From assembly GCA_019426215.1 (NCBI GenBank), contig CM033396.1, forward strand, positions 25,435,101-25,499,100: 64,000 bases of DNA, in the 5' to 3' direction. This stretch comes from Buddleja alternifolia (Eukaryota; Streptophyta; Magnoliopsida; Lamiales; Scrophulariaceae). The notes under the pieces are model-generated. The model saw nothing but the letters and a program-made list of their open reading frames with translations, searched no databases and was not told the DNA's origin. Shown piece after piece: positions 9,935 to 20,942 of the stretch; position 1 is the stretch's first letter; each line of letters opens with the position of its first letter. The translations under genes and the position numbers were made by a program.

Positions 9935-11565
9935 TCTTGTCTTGTATTCTCCATTTCTTGTCTCTCTTTGTCGTTTTGTTTATCTTTTGAGTTGATTTGT
10001 TGGATATTGTTATATGTTGGATGCTCTTTTGTTTCCTTTCTAGTTCTTTATCTATGCATCTTCTAGTTTCTGTTTGTTTCGTTGTATTTTCATCGTTTCT
10101 ATCCAATGCTTGATGATTCGTATGGCTAGCATATGTTTCAATGTGTAGGGGTCATCACCATGATTGCCCCCTTGGACTCAATTGCCTTAGTGGACTCGGG
10201 TCTGCTTTTCAGCAACCCTATGGTGACGTGTACTTTACCCTTCTTTTTTTTCGAACATTGGGGCCAATGTTCATGTTAAGTTTGGGGGTGTACTAGATCC
10301 ATTGTAGTCATAATTATCTATGTTTTCGATATTTCGGTCCATGTTTGGGGGGTGGCACCTCTACATGTGAGCTTGTGCAATTTTGCGAAATTTTGAAATT
10401 TGTTTGGATAGAATTTCAACCCTTCACTTGAGGCATTGAGCATGGTTAATTTGAATACATGGTATGTTTTCTCTATCAATTTGGTTTTTAATGGCTATAC
10501 ACATTGTTCCTTGCTTGTGGGACCCTAACTAGACTAGATTGACCTTAAGATGATTCACATATGCACATAAATCGAGGGTAGAGGAGTTGAGTGGACAACC
10601 ATTTTGAAATACTTAAAGGCTTGATCTCGAAAATCTCAACTTAGAATTTCACATGTGTTATGAGTTGAGAACGTTAACTTCGTATGCTTAACAATAATAA
10701 AACGAGGTTGAACATTGGTATCACTGCAAAAGTCAGGCTTAATACATACTGGGGGCGAAGAGCACCATGCCTAGAATACTGTACTATTATGCTAATTTGA
10801 GCTAAGCTCAAGCCAATGTAAGTGTTAAGTGAATAAGGACCTAGTTTGATTTTGTGGCCTTTGACACTCGAGCGATTAAGCCCTTAGGAGTGTCTCTACA
10901 CTTGATACCCTAAAGCCGTCTGGTTTGGGAGTTATTGGCCTAAGGCTCGTTACAAAGGGTGTCATAGAAAGCCTGAGAGGATCGAACATTGCACATGGTC
11001 TAGCCTCTAATGATAAAGTGCATAAGTTAAACTCGAAAGTGGAATGAAGTGATGAATTTTTAAGTGGCTATGAAGTTGTATTCAATTCTCGTACCATGTG
11101 AATAATCAAAAGTTGATAAATATGGGGTTAATGTTTGAAAAGTGGTAAGAATGCCACTCAACTATAATACTTGAGATTTATTACACTACACCCTTAGGAT
11201 GATCTTTTCGATGTTAAGGCGTAACATTAGCAAGTGTGTGACGTGTATATATTTGTAATTTGAGCTTAAAAAGATGAATTCATACCATTGTGTGCTATTA
11301 ATCATTGTAATTTACGTTGAGTGATCGGGGTTGAAAATCTTTCGATTTTGTGGGTATATCATCTGCAAACCCTCACGAGACTATAACTCGTCCTTTGAGG
11401 TAACTCAAGGGTTCAAAGGCTTGTTTCATCCGCTAAATGCAACCGTTTACTCCACGAAAGTGAGTGAGGTAGTTTCTTTTTATTATTTTCCCTGTGGTTG
11501 ATGATGAGTTCGTATCTTGTGCTTTTTCTTGCTCGAGGACGAGCAAGTGATAAGTTTGGGGGGGT
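9935..11565 (+). other. Element D 3' non-coding region with polypurine tract
   Basis: About 1.6 kb without a credible ORF between the 3' ORF and the 3' LTR. The polypurine tract AAGTTTGGGGGGG (about 11,552-11,564) directly precedes the 3' LTR and would prime plus-strand synthesis. Similar tracts AAGTTTGGGGGTG (10,278-10,290) and TTTGGGGGGTGG (about 10,344) lie further upstream. Confidence 0.75.
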
Positions 11566-12888
11566 TCATAGGAGTCGTTTTTACATAAGTTTTTAGGTCC
11601 TTTTAATGATAATTCAGGCTCATATATAGTTTACTTCGTGCCACTCGTACGTTTAATATGTGTGTAAAGTGCTTTCGGGTAGTAAGCGACGATGGACGAA
11701 GAAAAGGGCAAAAAGACGACTCATTTACCCAACTCTACTCAAGGCTACGCACTGAGGCGCCTAGGTGCTATTTTTCTCGCGCCCAGGCGCCTGAACCACC
11801 ATGCCTAGGCGCCAAATATTGCACGCCTGGGCGCCCCATTTTCCGCGCCTGGGCACCCCGAAACTTTTGCCCCAAGAAAGACAAGCCACATAGGCAGCGC
11901 CTAGGCGCCGATCAACGCGCACCTAGGCGCCGCCATAACAAAATTTTGAATGTATAACTAGGATTTTTCAATTCATTTTGAGGGTTCTGAATGTTGGGAA
12001 TTGGGAACATTTTCTAGGGTTTTGGGCCATTATATCACTGATCTTGAAGAGCAAGAAGAGGATAAGAGCTAAGGATTGAAGCTACATTAAAAGATCTATT
12101 GCCATTCAATCTTATAGGGAGTTTCTTTCATTGTTCATTGCATTTGATGTTTACATTTATGTATAAGAACATGTTGAATTCTGCTATGTTGATAGTTATG
12201 GGCTAAATTCCTATGGCTAGAGCCTTGTAAGAATTGATTTGTGAATTATTCGTATTATTGATAATTGTTGAATTAATTCCTTTGTTGCTATGTGTTATGA
12301 ATTTGTGCTTATATTCCTTACATGTGATTGATCACCATATGTATTATAAATTGCCTAGTTAGGGTGCAAGGAATTCAAAGCATCACCGATCAAATAGGAG
12401 TTTCCCTAGACATAGGTAAAGACTCCCGGGTGAAGTCGTTCGATTCTAATCGAGTAAACTCTAGTTCCTCAATGCATGCTTAGAGGTTAGATTTTCGGGT
12501 AGACATACTTAGGAAACCGCCGCTTAATTGTAGGAGCATATCGCGAGACATCGGGTATTCTTTACCTTAGGAGTTTTCACCATAGCAACTAGGTCTAATA
12601 ATTCAACAGGAGTCTTTGTGCGAATAAGGATCAAGTCAAGTCTTGCATGTGCCTTAGTCTAGTTCTCACACTTGAGTTTGAATCCGTTGCTTGTTCTTAT
12701 TTCTTTTGTTCTTTGTTTGCTTACTTGTTTTACTCTTAATTTCCATTAATTCATCTTTACGTTTATTTGAAAATCATAAGCTAAAAATCCAAATCTCCGT
12801 GATTCGACTACCTGGACTTATTTTGTCCATTTTTATTACTACACGACTAGTATACTTGCTACCAAGCACGTTAGCTTCTAGCGTGTTA
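11566..12888 (+). repeat. Element D 3' LTR
   Basis: Starts TCATAGGAGTC (TG changed to TC) and ends GTGTTA before the target duplication GAAGA (12889-12893). Colinear with the 5' LTR except for two deletions: about 45 bp inside the GC palindrome array, and about 30 bp near 12,358. Confidence 0.92.
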
Positions 12889-12893
12889 GAAGA

Positions 12894-13161
12894 CAGTGAA
12901 GATCTTCTTGGGATCAAAGCTGAAGGCACAGGAGATTGATGTACCATCATCAGAGACTTATTAGAACTTGGTAACTTTCGGTAAGAAGTTGTCATTAGAC
13001 ATGGTCATCACGTTTTTGAGTACTGCCATTCCAATCATCTTAAGAATGGGACATATTGAAAAGTGGCTTTGGATGCACAAAAAAATCCAGTCAGCAAGAA
13101 ATCCAGCATTGATTTCAGTGATCTTCTCCTCAGTAGAGGCCTTTGATTTCCTCAGTGCCAT
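12894..13161 (-). pseudogene. Element E long 3' ORF, start
   Basis: N-terminus of the 3' ORF of element E. The ATG at 13161 gives MALRKSKAS, then ITEINAGFLADW, aligning with MAPKVSKSS and VNAGFLVNW of element C and MAPKKSAS of element A. All three starts coincide, which fixes the start codon. It is broken by two adjacent stops near 12,961, after which homology continues (DDGTSISCAF against DGNSISCVF in C) up to the insertion of element D. A (GA)n tract, read as (CT)n on the coding strand, sits directly upstream of the ATG. Confidence 0.75.
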
Positions 13162-13944
13162 TTAGAGAGAGAGAGAGAGAGACATTTACAGAGAGATTTT
13201 GAAATCTTAAGAGTAAATGTGAAAAGTAACTCTGCAATTCTAGGGTAAATGAGATAATTTAAAATAGTAACTCCCTCGTCATTTCAAATTTGACCACGTG
13301 TTAAGGCATGAAATATGTGTTGTATAAATATTAATTACATATTTGAAATTTCACACAAAACATTAAGTTACATTTGGTAATCCCCATTTTAAAAAAAATT
13401 CACGTCTACGGTTAATTTGACAATATGTTTGGCATTTTTTAGCATGTGACGCACTAGCTTATAGTACACTGACACGTATAGAAGTGTGTACTAATACTGA
13501 ACCGTCATTTTAAAAAGTTATGATTATTCGCCAATTTGATGTGTTAGGATGCGTGAATAGTAATCAAAATGAATTTTTGAGTTTATCCAATGCGTCATTG
13601 TAGCGTTAAAACAATACACATCTTTAAATAATTTTAACTAAGCGTTTAAGGGAATAAGTTCAACAACAATATTTGACTTTAAAAACGACTGAATGCTAAG
13701 ATAAAAGACCACTTGTTATGAGCGTCCAACTTATCCTGCTATAAATCCACAAGCATTGATGATCTATGCAAAGTTTTGAAATATGATTTTGATCATTAAT
13801 GCTCGTCTGGCTTATGCAAGTGAAATTTTAAGATTCTCCCAAAATTTGATAACTTGTGACCACTTTTCGAAGTATTTTGACATAGAATTAAAGGTGGATT
13901 GCTCCTAAATTATATGCCTAATAAAAGTATGATGCTTGCTTATT
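13162..13944 (-). other. Element E spacer between pol and 3' ORF
   Basis: No coding signal. It holds a short (GA)n microsatellite at 13,165-13,183 beside the start of the 3' ORF. Elements A and C have a spacer of similar size (about 0.8 kb) at the same place. Confidence 0.6.
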
Positions 13945-14192
13945 TTAAGTGTTTATATTGATCACACCAAGTTCAGTTCTTAAAGTGAGAAAGCATTGCT
14001 CGTTCAACATTTTTTGTCATATCTGCCAATTGTTTGTCAGTACCAATGAAGTGCATGTTGATATCTTTCTTTTGAACGTGGTCACACAAGAAATGGTTTC
14101 TAATGTCAATATCCTTAGCTTTGGAATGAAGAATAGAGTTTTGGGTCATGACTAGGGTGCTTTGGTTATCACAATAGATGGGGGTAGGACCA
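13945..14192 (-). pseudogene. Element E pol, RNase H C-terminal end
   Basis: Read on the minus strand it encodes PIYCDNQST-type residues, then a DIRNHFLCDHVQKKDINMHFIGT-like stretch and a terminal VINI followed by TAA at 13945. The matching end of pol in A and C is CDNQSALAMTQ and HFLRDHV, ending MIDL. Frame changes are present. It is cut at 14192 by element F and continues at 53988. Confidence 0.75.
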
Positions 14193-15631
14193 TGTTAGGT
14201 ATATGCCCTAGATGCCAATGAGGACAAATAGATTGTAGAGGGTATTGAATTATGTTGTACAAACTGATACTTAATAAAGGCAATTATAATTCTGTTCATG
14301 TAAAACTTTATGACATCAATAAGTATTGAACAAACAGTCCTTGTATATCAAGGTTGACTTTTCGCCCTTTATGGAATACAAAAGTGGCATAGGGAGAGTC
14401 TTATTCCTAATCAATTAGTAGGGTTTGCAAGTCAAGAAATCTTAATTGGACATTAAGATTCGACTTGTATGACACATGCTTTGACAAGGAGTGCCAGTCG
14501 AACACTATAGGACAGTGAGAACACGTGTCATAGATATATCAATGGAATTGGTATATTCGAACACGGCTCACAGTAATCCTATCACATGGGTATTTACTCG
14601 GTGACTGTCAATGTTTGGATTACTGACCATAATAGTATGCGTGAGCCTTAGACCTGAGGGTTCATGATCAATGTACTTGTACTGTTGAATTTGTTACTAG
14701 AGTAGTTAGGCCTAATACACCCTTTGGTCGGGCTGACCTCGAAGTACAATCTCAATGAGTCAAGTAGCAGTTGTTCAATGATCGCCAAGATGGGATTCAC
14801 TGTTTCGATAGTAAACGAGAAAGTATCCTGTGCAATCATAGACATATGAGATTATAAGTCTTCGGCCAAAGCAATGAAACTAACTCATGTGGAACATGGA
14901 GGGTAGTTTGGTAATTCATCATGATATGATTACATGCACAGTATCAAGTTTAGTGAGTTTGACATAAACCATGACTCTCACTTGATCGGGATACATCAGT
15001 GAAGGACTTATACTCATATGGTATTTATGGTCCAGAGGTTCGTAAATGATTCGTTCATTTTGTACTCAATTGGGTTACGATGTGAGTCCACGGGACTGGC
15101 TAGGTGACACTCACATTCTCTGGTAATTCCTTCCATTGCCAATTGAGACGAACCTAAAGAGTCGCGCTATAAGAAACGAACAGGATGTCTTTTTGTGTTA
15201 ATCTTTTAGAAAGATATATTTAATTGGACGCATTGATTTATTGTTTAAATCAATGAATTAAATATTTAATTAAATTAAATTATTTGATTGAAAAATTAAT
15301 TAAATGGAATTAATTAATATGTATTTAATTTAAATAGGATTTAAATTAAATTCAAATTAAAAAGTGGGCTATGTTGAATGGCCAACTTAAAACCCACCCA
15401 CGTCCATTTGGAGCCCTGGGGAGCTGCCACTTAAGGAGTCCTAGGGGACTCCGACTTGTTTGTTAAGTCAATAGAGTTATAAGATAACTCTAACACTAAC
15501 AAGTCATTGTAACCCTAGTTGCATAACACACAAAAAGAAGAAAAGAATCCTACCCCAAAAAAATTCGCCCTAGCCATCGACCTCCATTTGATGAAGAGGG
15601 AATTTTTGGAGATCTTTGGAAGGTTCGTTTC
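14193..15631 (+). repeat. Element F 5' LTR, 3'-truncated
   Basis: Starts TGTTAGGTATATGCCC and matches 52335 onward up to GGAAGGTTCGTTTC, where element A begins. About 200 bp of the LTR end, present in the 3' copy (53,781-53,982), is absent here and was not found elsewhere in the window. Confidence 0.9.
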
Positions 15632-16489
15632 TGTTAGGAATTCCATGTTAGATGTTTTGATGATGACAATTAGGAATTTATGTTAGACCCCAAAATATGT
15701 AAGTTTGATTTTAGTAGAAATCATGTATAAGCTTTGAAGCGTTAGATTTGTAATAGGCTTTATAGGCTTCGTTTTGTTTTATTCCAGGTTGTTAGGCTAA
15801 GTAGTCTTAGGCTGAGCGTCTGATGAATTCTGAGTGAGCTTATCAATAGTTTAATTCAAAGACTCAAGCGCTTAAAGTCAGAATGAAGATGAAGTTTCCA
15901 AGCGTCCAAACGACCAGCTGTACCAAGCGTTACTTATAGGACAGAAGTTATTCAAGGATGAATGAGCGTCTACCAATGACTAATTTCACCTGAATTTATT
16001 TCTAACTCCAGAAGGAGTTTAATGCAATTATTCTCAATGCATTAAATACCAATGGGTATTTAATTCAAATGCATTAAATGTTGATAAGAGCATTAAATGT
16101 GATAAGCTCTTTCGGATGTACGGAGAAGCCACACTATTGGACTGTCAACTTTTCACAGACTACAGCACCAACTTTTGTGTAGTAGATTTTCAGAAAAAAG
16201 GACAAAAGTGGTTCACTCGTGGAAGTGAGAGGCACGCACCTGTGCATGTGTCAAACAGATACTTTTTCCAAGAATGCCTATAAATAGGACTTCAACAACA
16301 AGCCAAAAACAATGATCACTTCCAAGCCAAATTGCTGTTGCATTGAAGTCTCATTCCTTAAAATCTTAGAAAAGCCAGAATATTCAAGAAAACATTCTCC
16401 TTGCTTTTCTTCAATTCCTGAGACAGTCAACCAATATCTTAAACATTCTTTTTGAAGAAACCCACATTACTGTTGAGATATTGCCAAGT
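15632..16489 (+). repeat. Element A 5' LTR, truncated
   Basis: Starts TGTTAGGAATTCCATG and matches 33750-34277 and, more distantly, 43794 onward. The match to the C LTR ends near TTGAGATATTGCCAAG, after which pol-proximal sequence starts. Confidence 0.85.
16279..16286 (+). promoter_or_regulatory. TATA box of the element A LTR
   Basis: TATAAATA in CCTATAAATAGGAC, about 650 bp into the LTR. Its position suits an LTR promoter. Confidence 0.5.
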
Positions 16490-19400
16490 TCATCCAAAGA
16501 AAGGTTCATCCAAACGCTCAAAAGGCTAAGGATAAACCTAACCACTGTGAGTCAAGCGCTAAGCGTCCAACATCAAAAATGCAACCCAAGCCAGCGCCAA
16601 GGAAATACCAGCGTCAATATCCACAACGGTCTAGATCATATTATTGCTACTATGATGATTATGACTATGACTATGATTATGATTACTATTATAATCGAGG
16701 ATATTACTATACACCCAAACAGCACACACAACACAATGTGAAGCCCAAGAAGGCCTGTATTTTTACAATGAAGACGTGGCAAATATGGGTTCCTAAAGTT
16801 CTAATTCAAACTAACAATGCTACTAATGGTAAAGGACCCAAGCAACAATGGGTACCTAAATTGAAATAGAACTTCTCTTTTGATTGCAGGTACCTAGAGC
16901 TAAAGCCAATACATCTGTTTGGTACTTCGATAGTGGACTGGTTCCAAAGATCTTTTGATCAACTATCGAGCTGCCAATGGTCCTTAGGTTGTATTTGGTG
17001 ACAACTCCAAAGGTAAAACCAAAGGTATAGGTACTGTGCATAGGGGGAACATCATGATAAGTGATGTTTATTATGTTGAGGGTCTAAAGCACAATTTATT
17101 AAGCATAAGTCAATTTTGTGATAAAGGCTTTGAAGTCATATTCTGAAGTGACTATTGCTATATAAATGATGCTAAGACTAAGTCTACTAAATTGAAAGGT
17201 AAAAGAACAAACAATGTATATTTGGTAGATTGGGGTTCAACACTTGATAACAATCCAACATGTTTTGTTGCTAAAAATGAATCTAAAATGGGTTGGTTAT
17301 GGCTTAGAAAAATGAATCACCTCAACTTTAAGAGAATCTCTCATTTTATAAATCTAAATCTTGTAGAAGGATTACCAAAAGGACCATTTCACAAGGATCG
17401 CCTTTGTGACACTTGTCAAATGGGCAAACAAGTCAAATCATCCTTCAAGAGAAAACTTCATCTATCTACCTCTAGAATACTTGAACTACTTCACATGGAT
17501 TTGTTTGGACCCGTTCAAATGATCAGTGTGAGTGGTAAAAAGTATACTTTGGTGATAGTGTATGATTTCTCTCGATTCACTTAGGTGGAATTTTTTTCAT
17601 CCAAAGATGAAACTTGTGACAAGTTAACAACGCTTATTCGGCAACTTCAAACATTGAAAAATCTTAAAGTTGCAAGAATAAGATGCGATAACGGTACTGA
17701 ATTTACTAACAAGGTTGTGGAGAAGTTTTGCACAGAGAATGGAATACATCATGAGTATTCAGCTTCCATAACTCCCCAATAGAATGGTGTTGCTGAGCGC
17801 CGGAACAAAACGCTCAAGGAAGCTGCTAGGACAATATTAGCAGAGTCCAAGCTTGCTCCTAGGTTTTGGGCCAAAGCGATCAATACTGCCTGTTACACTC
17901 AAAACCGCTGCATGATCAACAAATAACATGGGAAAACTCCATATGAACTGTAGAAGGGACGTAAGCCAAATGTTTCATACTTTCATGTCTTTGGTTCTAA
18001 ATGTTTTATTCGTAACAATGGATCCCAAAGCCTAAAGACATTTGATCCTAAAGCGGATGAGGGAATCTTTCTAGGCTACGCCTAGAATGGAAAGAATTTT
18101 TGCATCTTAAACAAGATCAAATCGAAGGTTGAAGAATCTATTCATGTTGTTTTTGATGATGCTAACCAAGAACTGAGTAAGGTTAATGTGAATGATGTAG
18201 GAGTTGAAGATCTATGTCATTAAGCGTCTAAAATTACAATTGATGACGATAGTGACGACGATGATGAGATCTCAGTGCCACCTCCTAAGATTACTCGTAA
18301 GGTTACTCTGGATAACAATGTAAGAAATGCTGATGATCATGAAGAGAGTGATCATCAAGAGCAAACAAGAATCAGTGAACTCGAAGCGCCTATGCAAGAG
18401 GGAAGTCAAGCGTCTGATCGTCAAGCGCCTGTCCAACCTCTTAACCCATTCCAACCAGATAGACTATGGCTGCGTGATCATCCACCTGAGCAGATTATTG
18501 GAGATATTGAAGCACCTATTAGAACTAGAGCCGCTACATTTAATGAGGCTATGTTTGCAAGCTTTCTATCTCAAATGGAGCCTAAGAAAGTGGATGAAGC
18601 GCTAAGCGATCCAAGTTGGATTGAAGCCATGCAAGAAGAGCTCAATCAATTTGAGCGTAGTAAGGTTTGGATGCTAGTACCAAGACCAACTCACCAAGGA
18701 GTTATTGGAACTAGATGGGTATATAGAAACAAGATGGATGAGAATGGCATTATGATAAGGAACAAGGCTAGACTCGTTGCTCAAGAATATTGCCAAGAAG
18801 AGGGAATTGATTTAAATGAGACATATGCTCATGTCGCCCGTCTTGAAGCAATTCGTATGTTTCTAGCATATGCAGCGTTCAACAAATTTATAGTGTATCA
18901 AATGGACTTGAAGAGTGCCTTCCTAAATGGTAAACTTCAAGAAGAAGTATATGTGGAGCAACCATCGGGATTCATCAACAACCATGGTAAGGGTATGGTT
19001 TATAAGCTAGACAAAGCGCTTTATGGGCTTAAGCAAGCACCCCGAGCATGGTATGACATTCTCTCTATTTTCCTTAATGGTAAAGGCTTTTCAAAAGGCA
19101 GCGTTCATACAACGTTATTTAAGATTACCAATGATGAAGATATTCTCTTAGTCCAAATTTATGTTGATGATACTATATTTGGTTCTACTAACAAACGTCT
19201 GTGTGAGAAATTTTCGAAAATGATGCAAGAACAATTTGAAATGAGCATGATGGGTGAATTAACTTTCTTCTTAGGATTACAAGTTAAAGAACTCCCTAAT
19301 GGCATATTTATTAACCAAGCTAAATATACAAGAGATATGATTAAGAAATTTGGTATGGGAAATGCATCATATTCAACAATTCCAATGAGCCAAACGCTTA

Positions 19401-20106
19401 AGTTAGATAAAGATGAAAGTGGGAAGAAGATTGATATCACTAATTATAGAGGTATCATTGGATACTTCTTTATTTTACTGCTAGTAGACCTGATATTATG
19501 TTTTCGGTATGCATGTGTGCACGGTTTCAAGTCGATCCTAAAGAGTCACACTTAATTGCTGCCAAGAAGATCCTTAAATACCTAAAAGGCACACAAAATG
19601 TGGGCTTATGGTATCCTAGGGACTCTCCTTTTGAACTAATTGGTTACTCAGATGCAGATTTTGCAGGTTGCAAAATAGATCGTAAGAGTACTAGTGGTAC
19701 ATGTCAATTTCTAGGTGATAGGTTAGTTTCATGGCATAGTAAGAAGCAACAATCCATAGTTACCTCTATAGCCGAAGCTGAGTATGTAGCTGCAAGAAGT
19801 TGTTGTGCACAAGTGTTATGGATGAGGCAACAACTTAGAGATTATGGCATGACTCTAGGTCCAACCCCCATTCATTGTGATAACCAAAGCGCTCTAGCCA
19901 TGACTCAAAACCCCATTCTCCATTCCAGAACCAAACATATTGACATTAGATACCATTTTCTTCGTGACCATGTTCACAAGAAAGATATCTCCATGCATTT
20001 TATTGGAACTGACAAATAATTGGCAGATATCTTCACCAAAGCGCTAAACGAACAACGATTTCTTACTTTGAGAAGTGAATTAGGTATGATCGACTTAAAC
20101 GCCTAA
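16490..20106 (+). pseudogene. Element A pol: protease remnant, integrase, RT, RNase H
   Basis: The first part is the gag-pol hinge with a Tyr/Asp-rich tract and the repeated WVPK motif (16579-16869). A degraded protease follows (WYFDSG near 16,920). The pre-integrase domain has lost one histidine (WLWLRKMNH where WLWH is usual) but keeps CDTCQMGK. Integrase core: [63 protein letters not shown] (YVDD intact). RNase H: DADFAGCKIDRKSTSG, HCDNQSAL. Stops occur at 17582, 17780, 17924, about 17,951 and in the linker near 18,083 and 18,221, with a frameshift near 19,463. The longest open piece is 18275-19555. It ends MIDLNA before TAA. Confidence 0.9.
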
Positions 20107-20942
20107 TCATTATGCATCATATTTTATCAGACATATAATTTAGGGGGAATCCACTTTATTTATGTCCAAAAGATTTTGAAAAGTTGTTACACGTTATCAA
20201 ACTTAAGGGGAACCTTAAAATTGTACTTGAAACATATTTCAAGCGTCAATGATCAAAAACTTTCATATGCATGATTATCAACGCTCAGAATTATTTATGC
20301 ACAATATGTTGACGCTAAAATATAAAAGGATCTTAAATTCAAGCGTCAATATAAATTTAACAACGAATGGTATCTATTGAGCGTTGAACCAATTCCATCC
20401 AATACTCAATATAAAATCATTTATAAAACTCATGCATAAATTTTACAAGCTTCTTGAAGTAGTGGATAGACTCAACAGTCTATGTTGTACTCTATCTACA
20501 CGCTTCCATCACATCAAATTGGCGGGTAATCAAAACTTTTCAAAATGGATGTTCAGAAATAGCACGTGTCTATGTACGTGTCAGTGTACCATTAGGCGCG
20601 TGTACTACACTCTGAAAATCCCAAACGTTTTTCAAAATTTAACTCTCGGATGTCAAATCATTATATATGGGAGTTACCAAATGTAACTTCTCTCTCTTAC
20701 ACAAAACTCGAGTCCGCAGTTAATATTTTCATGGCTGAGATTCAAAATTAATTCAGCCACTTTACACGTGTCTACATCTTAGTAAGACGAGAGAACACAA
20801 GTTTCAAAATTTTCCTTCTATGTCATTTAAAACACAATTTTTGTAGAAAATTATTTACTTTACTCTCTGCAAATTTTACTCTCTCTCTCTCTCTCTCTCA
20901 TTCAAAGCAAAAGAAAATCTCAGTTCATCTCTTTCACTGAAA
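20107..20942 (+). other. Element A spacer between pol and 3' ORF
   Basis: No credible ORF. It holds short stretches shared with C and E (for example GTGTCAGTGTAC and AGGCGCGTG) and a (CT)n run at about 20,876-20,900, about 40 bp upstream of the ATG of the 3' ORF. It may act as leader or promoter for that ORF; inference only. Confidence 0.55.

Larger units (their letters stand above)
1171..12888 (+). mobile_element. Element D: Athila-type Ty3/gypsy LTR retrotransposon
   Basis: Nearly complete element with two LTRs (1171-2565 and 11566-12888), a primer site matching plant tRNA-Asp, gag, aspartic protease, RT, RNase H and integrase, an extra ORF after pol, and a purine tract before the 3' LTR. 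A 5-bp target duplication GAAGA flanks it (1166-1170 and 12889-12893). The tRNA-Asp primer, the gag type and the extra 3' ORF fit the Athila clade. The pol reading frame is long and open over 898 codons, but gag, protease and the 3' ORF are damaged, so the element is probably not autonomous. It sits inside the 3' ORF of element E, on the opposite strand. Confidence 0.92.

Noticed and set aside
14193..15631. Solo LTR of a copia element at 14193
   Set aside because: Its left flank pairs with the right flank of the 3' LTR at 53982 (GACCA/GACGA) and the host RNase H joins perfectly, so it is the 5' LTR of element F.
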